Below, one piece after another: positions 30,841 through 41,100 of a stretch of DNA of 64,000 nt. Location of the stretch: NCBI RefSeq assembly GCF_963920485.1, contig NZ_OY986431.1, positions 1,426,001-1,490,000 on the forward strand, read 5' to 3'. This DNA is from Cyanobium usitatum str. Tous (GTDB lineage: Bacteria > Cyanobacteriota > Cyanobacteriia > PCC-6307 > Cyanobiaceae). The notes under the pieces were generated by a model. It was not told the origin of the DNA. It saw only the letters and a program-made list of their open reading frames with translations, and ran no database searches. Every line of letters starts with the position of its first letter. Position 1 is the first letter of the stretch. Both the position numbers and the translations under genes were made by a program.

Positions 30841-31383
30841 TCATGGCTGGGCATCCAGCAGGCTGGCGCGCAGCCGTTCAAAACCGCCCACACCAGCGCC
30901 CAGGGCCAGGGCCTGGATCAGCAGCCGCGACTGGCGGGCACCCGCCTCGGGATCGAGCAACAGTTGCACGCCACCCCGGCGGAGGTTCATGCGCTGGCGC
31001 ACCAGATCGGCTAAGCGAGTGCGGAATAGGTTCCAGCGCTCGCTGAGCACTTCCGGTGGCTCGGCGCTGGAGAGCAGGCCGCGCACCAGGGGATAGAGGC
31101 GGTCTGCCAAGGCGCAAAGAATGCGGATCAGGGCGTCGGTTTCAGCTGGCTCAAGACCCTCGCGGCGAGTGTTGCGGCGCAGGGGGTTGGTGCAGCGGCG
31201 TTTCCACAGTTCCACCCGGTTGGGGAAGAGGGTGGTGAAGCCCATCTGCTCGCTCATCCACACCATTGCCTCACCGCCGTTGAGGTCGAGGGCCTCGGCG
31301 CTGAGCAACAGCAGGTCGAGGCGTTCGAGGCCGCGGCGGGGAAGCCGGGGGGCCGATTCAGGAGCGAATGAATCCAGGGGCAT
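30841..31383 (-). CDS. DUF3038-family cyanobacterial protein
   Basis: A 180-residue protein from the ATG at 31383 (MPLDSFAPESAPRLP). All-helical soluble protein with LERLDLLLLSAEALDLNGGE, FPNRVELWKRRCTNPLRR and a helical end. Fits DUF3038. It is 20 bp upstream of the DUF4335 gene on the same strand and divergent from apt. No activity is known. Confidence 0.75.
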   Translation of the reverse strand: MPLDSFAPESAPRLPRRGLERLDLLLLSAEALDLNGGEAMVWMSEQMGFTTLFPNRVELWKRRCTNPLRRNTRREGLEPAETDALIRILCALADRLYPLVRGLLSSAEPPEVLSERWNLFRTRLADLVRQRMNLRRGGVQLLLDPEAGARQSRLLIQALALGAGVGGFERLRASLLDAQP

Positions 31384-31424
31384 GGCTGCGATGATGCCAG
31401 TAAGTGCACCCAACCGTCACGTTC

Positions 31425-31949
31425 ATGGCCCCAGACCTGCGGGAATTCGTGCGCGATGTGCCTGATTTTCCCAAGCCCGGCATCCTGTTTCGCGACCTGA
31501 CGCCGCTGATGCGCGACCCGGACGGCTGGCAGGAGGTGATCCGTCAGCTGAGCGCAGTGTGCGAGCGGCTGCAGCCAGACCTGATCGTGGGCATTGAGGC
31601 GCGGGGCTTCATCGTGGGCACAGCCCTTGCCACCGCCGTGCGATTGGGTTTTGTGCCAGTGCGCAAGCCCGGCAAGCTGCCCGGGGAAGTGACGGGAGTG
31701 GATTACGCCCTCGAATACGGCAGCGACCGGCTGGAAATCCACAGCGATGCCCTGGCCGATGGCTCCAAGGTGCTGATCATTGACGATCTGCTGGCCACCG
31801 GCGGCACCGCGGCGGCCTGCGCCGAGCTGGTGGCTGCAGCCGGTGGTGAGCTGTGCGGCTTCGGCTTCGTGGCCGAACTGGCGGCCCTAGAAGGTCGCCG
31901 CAAGCTGCCTGAAGATCAGCCCGTGGAATCGCTGATCATCTACTCCTGA
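31425..31949 (+). CDS. apt: Adenine phosphoribosyltransferase
   Basis: A 174-residue enzyme that makes AMP from adenine and PRPP (purine salvage). Recognisable parts are [20 protein letters not shown] at the N-terminus, [14 protein letters not shown], and the PRPP-binding motif [17 protein letters not shown] start at the ATG at 31425; a GTG at 31404 adds seven residues. Length is normal. Its 3' end overlaps the convergent DUF2949 gene by 10 bp. Confidence 0.95.
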   Translation: MAPDLREFVRDVPDFPKPGILFRDLTPLMRDPDGWQEVIRQLSAVCERLQPDLIVGIEARGFIVGTALATAVRLGFVPVRKPGKLPGEVTGVDYALEYGSDRLEIHSDALADGSKVLIIDDLLATGGTAAACAELVAAAGGELCGFGFVAELAALEGRRKLPEDQPVESLIIYS

Positions 31950-32149
31950 GCCTGCCAACTCAGCAGGGCATCGAACTGCTCCAGGCTGATCAGCCCGAAG
32001 CGCCAGAGCACCACCGGCAGGGGGGCCTGCTCCTGCTGGGCCTGGCGCAATCCCAGGGCCAGGGCGCTCTCACTGAGGCCAAATTGATGGCGCAGCAGAC
32101 GCAGCAGCGCCGCGGAAGGTGGCGGCTGGGAACTGGTGCTGATCACCAT
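31940..32149 (-). CDS. DUF2949-family cyanobacterial small protein
   Basis: A 69-residue protein from the ATG at 32149 ([15 protein letters not shown]). The pattern [40 protein letters not shown] fits DUF2949, a family of unknown function largely restricted to cyanobacteria. A longer start at 32206 would overlap the monooxygenase gene by 29 bp. Confidence 0.7.
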   Translation of the reverse strand: MVISTSSQPPPSAALLRLLRHQFGLSESALALGLRQAQQEQAPLPVVLWRFGLISLEQFDALLSWQAQE

Positions 32150-32177
32150 GCTGGCGGCCCCGGATAGCCCATGCTGA

Positions 32178-33350
32178 TCAGCGCCTAAGCAGCTGGCAAG
32201 GGCCATCGGTCATGGCGGACAGGCTGAGTTTGCGCAGGGGAGCAAGCTTGGCCAGCAGCAGCAGGGTCAGGTGGCGCAGGGGCAGCAGCAGGGGCGAGCG
32301 ATTCGAGAAAAACCGCACCAGCAGATCGGTAGCCAGCAGGGTGAGCAGCAAATCCGGCCACCGGCGCCTTGCATAGGCCGCCGGTAAGCGGTTCACAGCC
32401 AGCCGCCCGGTCGCTACCCGCCGGGCCAGGCGATGCAGGGTGGCCACATCGCGCCAGCAGAGGTTTAGCCCCTGGCCGCCCACTGGATGGCAGCGGTGAC
32501 CGCTCTCCCCCACCAGCACCGTTTGGCCGCGGTGCAGGCGCCGGGCCAGCAGCAGGGCCACCGGGAAGGCGCGCGGATCGTCGAGCAGGGCATCGGGCTG
32601 CAACTGGTCTGGCAGGGCACCGGCCAGGGCATCAAGGAAGGCTGAATCGCCGAGGCTTTCAAGCTGGCGGCAGCGCTGGGCTGGGGCACTCCAAACCAGC
32701 TGGAATAAGCCATCGCCTAGGGGCAACACCGCAAAGGGTCCCTCGGGCCGCAGCAGCTCCCAGGCCTGGTCGTCGGCGCTGCCGCGAAGTTGCACCAAGG
32801 TGGTGAGGCAGTTTTGGCGGTACGCAAACTGGAAAACGCCGATGCCGAGGGCCTCGCGACTGGGGGAGTGGGGCCCGTCGGCCGCCACGATCAGGTCGTG
32901 CGGCGGCCGATCACCTGGAGTCAAAGGCGGCGGAGTGCCCAACTCCAAGGTGATGGCGGGATGGGCGCTCAGGCGCTCCAGCAGCAGGGTCATCAGCGGC
33001 CGGTGCTGGCCCACCCAGCCCACAGCCGCCCCTGATGCCGCCGCCCGCCGCGAGCCCAGATCCGCCAAGCAGAAAGGCACCTGGCGCTGGGTGGCCAGAT
33101 CAAGTAGCTGCAGGGAGCGGAAGGGCACCAGCACCGCCTGCACAGCTGGCCACAGCCCCAACTGCTCCAGCAGGCGCTGGCTGGAATGGGTGAAGGCGTA
33201 GGCGCGGCTGCGCTCGAGCAGCACGGCAGCGGGCAGGGGATCGCTGATCTGCACTTGCCAGCCAGCGTCCGCCAGGGCAAGGGCCGTTAGGGCACCGGTG
33301 GGGCCCGCCCCATTCACCAAGGCCCTCAGAACCGGTTTGGACTCGACCAT
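32178..33350 (-). CDS. UbiH/COQ6-like FAD-dependent monooxygenase
   Basis: A 390-residue flavoprotein hydroxylase. FAD-binding motifs: VNGAGPTGALTALALADAGW (about 12-31), LIVAADGPHSPSREALGI (DG motif, about 155-170), and GHRCHPVGGQGLNLCWRD (about 283-300). The C-terminus ends with hydrophobic helices, consistent with a membrane quinone substrate. In cyanobacteria this family has been linked to plastoquinone or other isoprenoid-quinone synthesis; the substrate is inferred. It is in a minus-strand run after hli. Confidence 0.85.
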   Translation of the reverse strand: MVESKPVLRALVNGAGPTGALTALALADAGWQVQISDPLPAAVLLERSRAYAFTHSSQRLLEQLGLWPAVQAVLVPFRSLQLLDLATQRQVPFCLADLGSRRAAASGAAVGWVGQHRPLMTLLLERLSAHPAITLELGTPPPLTPGDRPPHDLIVAADGPHSPSREALGIGVFQFAYRQNCLTTLVQLRGSADDQAWELLRPEGPFAVLPLGDGLFQLVWSAPAQRCRQLESLGDSAFLDALAGALPDQLQPDALLDDPRAFPVALLLARRLHRGQTVLVGESGHRCHPVGGQGLNLCWRDVATLHRLARRVATGRLAVNRLPAAYARRRWPDLLLTLLATDLLVRFFSNRSPLLLPLRHLTLLLLAKLAPLRKLSLSAMTDGPCQLLRR

Positions 33351-33382
33351 GGCGATGGCGGATCAGCCCGGGGATCGGGCAC

Positions 33383-33410
33383 AAAAAAGCCGCAGCCATA
33401 GAGCTGCGGC
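33383..33410 (-). terminator. Intrinsic terminator of the hli gene
   Basis: On the minus strand an 8-bp GC-rich stem GCCGCAGC/GCTGCGGC with a 6-nt loop is followed by six T. It is 44 bp after the hli stop. Confidence 0.88.
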
Positions 33411-33453
33411 AATTGGTGTAGCAAAGGCTCAGGCCGGGGCGAGAGCCGGAAGA

Positions 33454-33711
33454 TCAGCCGATGCCAAGCAGGCCGCGGGTGAAGGACTCACCACCCAGGG
33501 CGAATTCAGTCGCAAGCAGGGCGATGAAGCCGAGCATGGCCATACGACCATTGAGTTTTTCGGCGCGCTCGTGGAAGCCCCAGCCGCTTTCAGTTGACAC
33601 AACTTCCATGCGGGGCTCGGTGGCGAAGGCATTGAGACGGCCGCCGTCTTCGGTGGTAACGGTGGCGCCGCGAATAGTGGCAGCTTCGATCGAAGGGGTG
33701 GTCTGAGTCAT
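33454..33711 (-). CDS. hli: High-light-inducible (Hlip) one-helix protein
   Basis: An 85-residue thylakoid protein of the light-harvesting-like family. The single helix carries the chlorophyll-binding signature AEKLNGRMAMLGFIALLATE (about 50-69). The N-terminal 45 residues are a soluble extension. Hlips bind chlorophyll and carotenoid and protect newly made photosystem components under stress; closeness to chlH is notable but not an operon. Its own terminator follows. Confidence 0.95.
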   Translation of the reverse strand: MTQTTPSIEAATIRGATVTTEDGGRLNAFATEPRMEVVSTESGWGFHERAEKLNGRMAMLGFIALLATEFALGGESFTRGLLGIG

Positions 33712-33793
33712 GGATGCCTGACGTGAACTTGCGAGAAGTGTAACGCAATATTGCAGCTTGTTACTGCAGCTCCAGGTAAATGCTCTGCCTGGC

Positions 33794-34441
33794 TCAGCGG
33801 AACCGCTTCAGGCAGAGCTCCTCAAAGGCCGGTCGCAGCAGGAAGGGGTATTCGCCAACCCAAAGCTTGAGCTGGGGCAGCCAGGCGTCGCTGATCGCGC
33901 CTACCTGAGAAAAATCCTTGCGCTCGCTCAGCACCAACACCCGCACAACCATGCCGGCACGAATCTGCTGGTGCTTTTTTTCAAAGGGGAAGCGCACCTT
34001 GCCGAGATAGCCCTCCTCGTCCTCAAGCTCGAGGGTGAGCCAGGTGCGGCGGTTTTCCACCAGCTCCAGGCGGCCGTCGTTGTTGGCCTGTTCGCGGCGC
34101 TCCTCCACGATTTCGCGGGTGTAGAGATCGGCGATCTGGCCTTCAAACATGGCTGCAGCCGGATAGCGGCGCAGGGTGGAATTTTTCTGGCCCGCCTCGA
34201 GGATCGGTCCCCAGAGCAGGTAGAGGGCAAACACAAAGCCCACCACCAGGAATACCGGGCCGAACTGGCTGGAGAACAGCAGGGTTTGGCTGATTAACAG
34301 GGCAATCACCGCGCCGATCACCGAGATCAGCACCCGCTGCAGCACCTTGCGGGGATTGCCGGTGCAGGCGTTGAACTGGGGGCCGGTGGCCACCGCTGGG
34401 ATCAGGCGCAGCAGCTCGCCGGGGCGCAGGGGAAGCAGCAT
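33794..34441 (-). CDS. Conserved membrane protein of unknown function
   Basis: A 215-residue protein. Two close membrane helices (about 36-56 and 60-80, LISVIGAVIALLISQTLLFS and FLVVGFVFALYLLWGPILEA) are followed by a cytoplasmic-looking beta-rich domain (GRLELVENRRTWLTLELEDE, KVRFPFEKKHQQIRAG). The ATG overlaps the dapB stop by one base (TGATG). It looks like the cyanobacterial/plastid family related to the green-lineage CGLD27 protein; that is a tentative match. Function unknown. Confidence 0.72.
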   Translation of the reverse strand: MLLPLRPGELLRLIPAVATGPQFNACTGNPRKVLQRVLISVIGAVIALLISQTLLFSSQFGPVFLVVGFVFALYLLWGPILEAGQKNSTLRRYPAAAMFEGQIADLYTREIVEERREQANNDGRLELVENRRTWLTLELEDEEGYLGKVRFPFEKKHQQIRAGMVVRVLVLSERKDFSQVGAISDAWLPQLKLWVGEYPFLLRPAFEELCLKRFR

Positions 34442-35295
34442 CAGATCAGCCGCTCCAAGCCGTACACCAGGCCAGCCAGCTGGCGCACCTTGCGCACGGT
34501 GAGCAGCACGCCGGGCATGTAGGCGGAGCGCTCGATCGTGTCGTGGCGCAGGGTGTAGGTCTCGCCGGGAGCACCAAACATCACCTCTTGGTGGGCCACC
34601 AGCCCCGGCAAGCGAATCGAGTGCAGGCGCAGCCCGCTGTCGCGCTGGCCGCCGCGGCAGCCCGCCAGGGTTTCGTGCTCTTGCACCTGCTGGGGGTTGA
34701 AGGATTTACCCAGCTCCTCGATCAACTCGGCGGTTTTGATGCAGGTGCCGCTGGGGGCATCGGCCTTGCGGTTGTGGTGCAATTCGGTGAGCTCGGCGAA
34801 GTCGTAGAAGCGGGCGGCGGCGGCGGCGGCCTGCTGCAGCAGCACCATGCCAACTGAAAAATTGGGGATCACGGCACCGCCCACACCCGCCTTCTCGGCG
34901 AAGCCGGCCAGATCAGCCAACTGCCCGGGTGAGAGGCCCGTGGTGCCGATCACCGGGTGCACGCCGTAGGCGATCGCGGCGCGGGTGTGCTCGTAGACCA
35001 CCGAGGGGTGGGTGAAATCCACCAGCACCGCTGCCCCGCCCTGCCGTGCCGCCTGGCTGGCTTGGCATAGGGCCCCTTCGAAGTCGCTGGTGATCGCCAG
35101 CTCCAATTCGCCTAGGCCGAGCTCCAAGCCCAGATCAGCACCCTCTTTGTCGGGGGTGGTGTCGATGGCGGCCACCAGGGTGCAATCAGGAGCCGCAAGC
35201 ACGGCCCGCACCACCTCGGCGCCCATGCGGCCCAGGGCACCGGCCACCACCACGGGGATGGGTGCCCCAGAGGCCGGATCGGGTGCAGGAGCCAT
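34441..35295 (-). CDS. dapB: 4-hydroxy-tetrahydrodipicolinate reductase
   Basis: A 284-residue enzyme of lysine/diaminopimelate synthesis. The NAD(P)-binding motif [18 protein letters not shown] is near the N-terminus (about 14-31), the signature [20 protein letters not shown] is about 177-196, with the catalytic His/Lys pair, and [12 protein letters not shown] precedes it. Length is slightly above the family's usual 265-275 owing to a short N-terminal extension. Confidence 0.96.
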   Translation of the reverse strand: MAPAPDPASGAPIPVVVAGALGRMGAEVVRAVLAAPDCTLVAAIDTTPDKEGADLGLELGLGELELAITSDFEGALCQASQAARQGGAAVLVDFTHPSVVYEHTRAAIAYGVHPVIGTTGLSPGQLADLAGFAEKAGVGGAVIPNFSVGMVLLQQAAAAAARFYDFAELTELHHNRKADAPSGTCIKTAELIEELGKSFNPQQVQEHETLAGCRGGQRDSGLRLHSIRLPGLVAHQEVMFGAPGETYTLRHDTIERSAYMPGVLLTVRKVRQLAGLVYGLERLI

Positions 35296-35322
35296 GGTGA
35301 TCGTGAAGCGCTGGCAGCGAGC

Positions 35323-38103
35323 CTATGCGGCGCGCGCAGGGGCGCGCAGCCTGGCGAGCAGGGACTCGAGATCCACCGCATCACACTGCTCGGCTGCCAG
35401 GAAGCGCTCGGCGTAGCTGCGCCAAACACCAGCTTCAAGAAACAGCTCCAGCAGCTCGATATCGAGGTGGCGCTCGCCGGCCATGGTCACCAGGATCGCC
35501 AGGGCCACCGACAAGGACTTGCCGCTCTTGTAGGGCCGGTCGGCTGCGGTGAGGGCTTCGAACACATCGGCGATCGCCATCATCCGGGCCAGGGGACTCA
35601 TCTGATCAGCGGTAAGTCCGCGGGGGTAGCCCCGGCCGTCGGTGGTTTCGTGGTGGCCGCCAGCGATTTCTGGCACTGCCGCCAGGTGGGCAGGAAAGGG
35701 CAGGGAGGCCAGCATCCGAATCGTCTGGATGATGTGCTCGTTGATCTTGTAGCGCTCCTCGCCACTGAGGGTGCCGCGACTGATCGCCAGGTTGTGCAGC
35801 TCGCCACGGTTGTAGAGCAACTCGGGCTCGGCCATGGTGATGCCCCAGGGGTTATCTGCCGGCAGCTGCTGCTGGGGCAGGCGCTCGATGCGGTGGTGGA
35901 GCCGGTCAGCCAGCAGGGGCTCGCCCACCGGCAGGGGCTGCTGGGGCTCCCGCTGGCGGCGGCGCAACTCTTCGGCGCTAACGCCAGCGCGGTCGTCGAG
36001 GGTGCGGCGCCACTGGCGGCTGGCGATGGCTTGGAGACGCTCGATCCGCTCGGGAGCCATGAATTCGCCGCCCAGGTTGCACTCCGCCACAAAGGCAAAT
36101 TCGGCATCGAGCTCGGCCCAGATGCGCTCCAGCTCAGCCTGCAGGGCCTGCCGATCAGCACCGGCAGCGATGGCTCGCCAGGCGTCGGTTTCAGCGGCGC
36201 TCTTAAGCAGCTCGAAGCGCATCCGCACCTCGTGGATGCGGTCGTAGATGGTTTCCAGCTTGGTGGCCTTGTCGACCACGTATTCGGGGGTGGTCACTTT
36301 GCCGCAGTCGTGCAGCCAGGAGGCCAGGTGCAGGGCCTCCCAGTCGGTTTCCGAGAGCTGGAAGCTGGCGTAGGGGCCGCTGCGGGCTTCACAAGCAGCG
36401 GTGGCCAGCAGCTGGGCCAGCTCAGGCACCCGGGCGCAGTGGCCGCCGGTGTAATGGCTCTTTGCGTCAATCGCATCAGCGAGCAGCTGAATAAAGGCCT
36501 CAAACAGGGCCTTCTGGGCGGCGATCAGGCTGCGGGTCTCCAGGGCCACCGCCGCATTGCCAGATAGGGCCTGGCAGAAGGCCACCCGGGCTGGTTCTGG
36601 GGGGGTCTCAAAGTGCAGCACCAGCTCGCCCAAGGGCTCGCCGCGCCTGCTGAGCAGGGGCAGGTGCAACTGCTCCCCAGCACCCGCCGCCGTGGCGCCA
36701 ACCAGCTCGCCGCGCTCAAGGCGCCGATCAGGAGGCATCACCAAGCTGGCGCCGCGGGCATCGCTGGCCTGCAGCGATTCCTCTAGAAGCCTTTCCAGCA
36801 GCCGATCTACGTCATCTTCTGCCGCCAGCAGGGAGGAGATATCGAGGAAGCGGCGGATCGTGCCACGCATGGCATCGAAGGTGAGGGCCAGCTCATCCAC
36901 CTCGACGATGCGGGAGCGGCCACCCGGCTCGCCTTCGAGCTGGAAAGCCCGGATCGCCTGGGCCTGGCGGGCCAGGCGCCGCAGGCTGGTTGAGAGGCGG
37001 CGCGAGAGCAGCAGCACCGCCGGCACGGTGAGCAGCAGCACCAGCATGGTCGCCACACCGCCCTCCTTAGCCAAGCGCCGCGCATCGGCAAGCAGCTCCC
37101 TTTCGGGCATAGCCATCAGTAAAAAGGTGTTGCCGCCCTTTAGTGGCGAGGGCAGGGCAACCACCGCACCACGCCAGCCCTGTCCAGCCGCATCGAAGTG
37201 GCTGAATCCGAGGGAACGGTCCATGGGCTTTGGTTTGAGCAGCGCCTGCTTCAGCTGGGGCGCGAGGGCAGCCAGGGCTGGTATGCCCAACTGGGTCAGG
37301 GTTGGGATCGCTGCAGTCCCCCCCGCGGCTTCTTGGTAGAAATTGCCCATGCCCTCCATGGCTGGGGTGGCCACCACCAAGCCCTGAGGGGTAACGATCG
37401 CCAGCTGGGTGCCAGGAGTGATGCGGTAGTTGCTCAACAACTCGCCAATGTTGGTAAGCGGAAAGGCAACCCCAACGGCGCCACCGTCAGCCGTTGCCAG
37501 GGACAAGGTGACACCAACCTCCCCCCCGAAGACAAATCGGTGCAGCGGGGCCATGACGGGTCCCTTGCTGGCCAGGGCAAGACGCACCCAGGGGCGTTCC
37601 TTGAGGTCGAAGCCCGGTGGCGGGGAGAAGGGCTCGGAGCTCAGCTGCCGCAGGGTTGCGTCAAAGACGATTCGGCGCCCCATTCGCTTGCCCGGATCAA
37701 TGCCCTGCACCACCAGACCCCCTTTGGGCTCTTTAGCCCGGGCCACCAGAAATAGATGCCCACCCCGATCCGCCACCATGTAGGCGGAATTGGCGGGAGT
37801 TTCGGCCAGGGCCTTGGCAAAGCTGGGCAGCAGGTCCAACCGTTGTTCGAAGTTGAGCCCGTCGGCCAGATCTTCGATTCGCTCTAGCTCGAGCACGGCC
37901 TTGGACGGGTCGATGGCCCCTCTGATCTGGGCCCGAAGCTGCCCCACCATCGCCCGCAGCGTCTGTTCGCTGGCGCTGGAGAGAACCTGCTCGGTGCGGC
38001 GCACCCCAAGAGCACTCACCAGCAAACCAGTAGCGCAAACCAAGGGCAGAAACAGGGCCACCAAAGCGGTGGTGAGGCTCAGCCGGGGTAGAAGCTTTGA
38101 CAT
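35323..38103 (-). CDS. HD-GYP phosphodiesterase with periplasmic sensor and GAF-like region
   Basis: About 926 residues from the ATG at 38103 (MSKLLPRLSLTTALV). A membrane helix (about 9-30), a periplasmic dCache-like domain (about 35-340) and a second helix (about 350-375) lead to a HAMP (RRLSTSLRRLARQAQAIRAF). A GAF-like part follows (about 430-530), then the HD-GYP domain: HYTGGHCARVPELAQLL, LHDCGKVTTPEY (about 596) and HHETTDGRGYPRGL (about 820). A long helical insertion separates the HD and GYP motifs. It should hydrolyse cyclic di-GMP in response to an outside ligand. A start at 38175 would leave only 8 bp to chlH. Confidence 0.9.
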   Translation of the reverse strand: MSKLLPRLSLTTALVALFLPLVCATGLLVSALGVRRTEQVLSSASEQTLRAMVGQLRAQIRGAIDPSKAVLELERIEDLADGLNFEQRLDLLPSFAKALAETPANSAYMVADRGGHLFLVARAKEPKGGLVVQGIDPGKRMGRRIVFDATLRQLSSEPFSPPPGFDLKERPWVRLALASKGPVMAPLHRFVFGGEVGVTLSLATADGGAVGVAFPLTNIGELLSNYRITPGTQLAIVTPQGLVVATPAMEGMGNFYQEAAGGTAAIPTLTQLGIPALAALAPQLKQALLKPKPMDRSLGFSHFDAAGQGWRGAVVALPSPLKGGNTFLLMAMPERELLADARRLAKEGGVATMLVLLLTVPAVLLLSRRLSTSLRRLARQAQAIRAFQLEGEPGGRSRIVEVDELALTFDAMRGTIRRFLDISSLLAAEDDVDRLLERLLEESLQASDARGASLVMPPDRRLERGELVGATAAGAGEQLHLPLLSRRGEPLGELVLHFETPPEPARVAFCQALSGNAAVALETRSLIAAQKALFEAFIQLLADAIDAKSHYTGGHCARVPELAQLLATAACEARSGPYASFQLSETDWEALHLASWLHDCGKVTTPEYVVDKATKLETIYDRIHEVRMRFELLKSAAETDAWRAIAAGADRQALQAELERIWAELDAEFAFVAECNLGGEFMAPERIERLQAIASRQWRRTLDDRAGVSAEELRRRQREPQQPLPVGEPLLADRLHHRIERLPQQQLPADNPWGITMAEPELLYNRGELHNLAISRGTLSGEERYKINEHIIQTIRMLASLPFPAHLAAVPEIAGGHHETTDGRGYPRGLTADQMSPLARMMAIADVFEALTAADRPYKSGKSLSVALAILVTMAGERHLDIELLELFLEAGVWRSYAERFLAAEQCDAVDLESLLARLRAPARAA

Positions 38104-38183
38104 GGCCCTTCGTAGCAGGGCGCCAGACCTCGCATGAAGGCTGATACGTCCGTAGATTCGCCCATAACCCTTCATCCGCGCGC

Positions 38184-41100
38184 ATGTTCACGCAGGTTCG
38201 CTCCACCAACCGCCGCGTTACGCCCGGCGACGTGAACGGCCGTGCCGTGATGAAGGCCGTTTATGTGGTGCTCGAACCCCAGTACCAAAACGCCCTTACC
38301 CAGGCCGCCAACTCGCTCAATGCCCAGAACGGCCCCCTGGCGATCGAGCTGAGCGGCTACCTGATTGAGGAATTGCGCGACCCCCAGAACTACGCCGATT
38401 TCCAGGCTGATGTGGCCGCGGCGGATGTTTTTATCGCCTCACTGATCTTCATTGAAGATCTGGCCCAGAAGGTGGTGGAAGCAGTGGCGCCTCACCGCGA
38501 CCGGCTCAAGGCAGCAGTGGTGTTTCCCTCCATGCCGGAGGTGATGCGGCTCAACAAGCTCGGCACCTTCTCGATGGCCCAGCTGGGCCAGAGCAAGAGC
38601 GCCATTGCCAGCTTCATGAAAAAGCGCAAGGAGGCGGGCGGCGCCGGCTTCCAAGACGCGATGTTGAAGTTGCTCAATACCTTGCCCACGGTTCTGAAAT
38701 ACCTGCCGGTGGAAAAGGCGCAGGACGCCCGCTCCTTCATGCTGAGCTTCCAGTATTGGCTGGGTGGCACCCCAGACAATCTCAGAAATTTTCTGTTGAT
38801 GCTGGCCGACAAGTACGTCTTCCCCCGGGGCGGCTCCGGAGACGGGGTAGACCGCGCTGCGGTGGTTGTGGCCGAGCCCGAGGTGTTCCCAGACCTGGGC
38901 ATTTGGCACCCGCTGGCACCGGGGATGTTTGAAGATCTCAAGGAATATTTGAATTGGAATTCAAGCCGCGGCGATCTCAGTGAGCAGGCCCGCAATGGCC
39001 CGGTGATTGGTCTAGTGCTGCAGCGCAGCCACATCGTCACCGGCGATGAAGCTCACTATGTGGCGATCATCCAGGAACTGGAATATCGCGGCGCCACCGT
39101 GATTCCGGTGTTCTGCGGCGGGCTCGATTTCACCAAACCGGTGAATGCCTTCTTCTACGACCCACTCAACCCCGACTTCCCATTGGTGGATGGGGTGGTG
39201 TCACTGACGGGCTTTGCCCTGGTGGGTGGTCCGGCCCGGCAGGACCACCCCAAGGCGATTGAGGTGCTCAAAAAGCTGAATCGCCCCTACATGGTGGCGT
39301 TGCCATTGGTGTTTCAAACCACCCAGGAGTGGGAGGAGAGCGATCTAGGTCTGCACCCGGTGCAGGTGGCCCTGCAGATCGCCATCCCCGAACTAGACGG
39401 TGCCATTGAGCCAATCGTGCTTAGCGGCCGCGACGACGCCACCGGCAAAGCCCACACCCTGCAAGACCGGGTTGAGGCGATCGCCGAGCGCGCAATCCGC
39501 TGGGCCTCCTTGCGGATCAAGCCCCGGGCTGAAAAGAAGCTGGCGATCACCGTGTTCAGCTTCCCCCCTGATAAGGGCAACGTCGGCACGGCGGCCTACC
39601 TGGATGTATTTGGCTCGATCTTCCGGGTGCTGGAGGAGATGAAGGCCAAGGGCTACGACGTGCAGAACATGCCGCGCGATTCCAAGGCGCTGATGGAGGC
39701 GGTGATCAACGACCCTGAAGCTCTTCAGGGTGCACCGGAGCTGGCGATCGCCCACCGCATGAGCGTGGAGGAATACGAGCGCCTCACCCCCTATTCCGAG
39801 CGGCTGGAAGAAAACTGGGGCAAGCCCCCCGGCAACCTGAACAGCGACGGCACCAACCTGCTGATCTACGGCCGCCACTTCGGCAACTTGTTTGTGGGGG
39901 TGCAGCCCACCTTCGGCTACGAGGGCGATCCGATGCGGCTGCTCTATTCCCGCAGCGCCAGCCCCCACCACGGCTTTGCCGCCTACTACACCTATTTAGA
40001 GAAGGTGTGGCAGGCCGATGCGGTGCTGCACTTCGGCACCCACGGCTCGCTCGAATTCATGCCTGGCAAGCAGATGGGCATGAGCGAAACCTGCTACCCC
40101 GATTCCCTGATCGGCGCCCTACCGAATCTTTATTACTACGCCGCCAACAACCCTTCAGAAGCCACCATCGCCAAGCGGCGCGGCTACGCCTCCACGATCA
40201 GCTACCTCACCCCGCCGGCTGAAAATGCCGGCCTCTATCGGGGCCTCAAGGAGCTGGGCGAGCTGGTGGGCAGCTACCAGCAGCTGCGCGAGGGCAGCCG
40301 GGGCGTGCAGATCGTCAACGCGATCGTGGAAACGGCGCGTCAGTGCAACCTCGATAAAGACGTGGTGCTGCCTGATGCCGATGCCTCGGAGATCGGCCTC
40401 GACGGCCGCGATGGCGTGGTGGGAGCGGTGTACCGCCAACTGATGGAGATCGAAAGCCGGCTGCTGCCCTGCGGCCTGCACACGATCGGCAAGCCACCTA
40501 CAGCCGAGGAGGCAATTGCCACCCTGGTGAATATCGCGGCGCTCGAGCGCGAGGAAGATGGCCTGCGCTCCCTGCCGGGCCTGCTGGCCGAGAGCCGGGG
40601 CCGCACGATTGCCGACATCTACAAGGGCAACGACGACGGTGTGCTCGTCGATGTGGAGCTCAACCGCACGATTACGGAGGTGTGTCGCGCGGCGGTGGGC
40701 GCCATGGTCAAGGCCGTAACCGGCGCCGATGGCCGGGTCACCCTGCGCCAAAACTTCGCCTGGTTGTTTGCCCTGCTGGAGAAATTCGGCTTCCAACTGC
40801 CCAGCCCCTGGCTGAGTGCCTGCCGCTCGGCTGGCTTCCCAGGGGTGGATCAGGCCGAACTCGACAAGTTGTTTGGCTACCTGCGCTTCTGCCTTGAGCA
40901 GATCTGCGCCGATATGGAAATGCAGAGCCTGCTCAAGGCCCTCGATGGCGAATACGTGCTGCCCGGCCCCGGCGGCGACCCGATCCGCAACCCGGGCGTG
41001 CTGCCCAGCGGTAAGAACATCCACGCCCTTGACCCCCAGTCGATCCCTACCCGCGCCGCAATTGCTGCCGCCAAGGTGGTGGTAGATCGGCTAATCGAGC

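Noticed and set aside
40155-41024. Long open frame antisense to chlH
   Set aside because: A GC-driven shadow (His, Gln, Ala-rich) of a well-conserved gene; no ribosome site or family.
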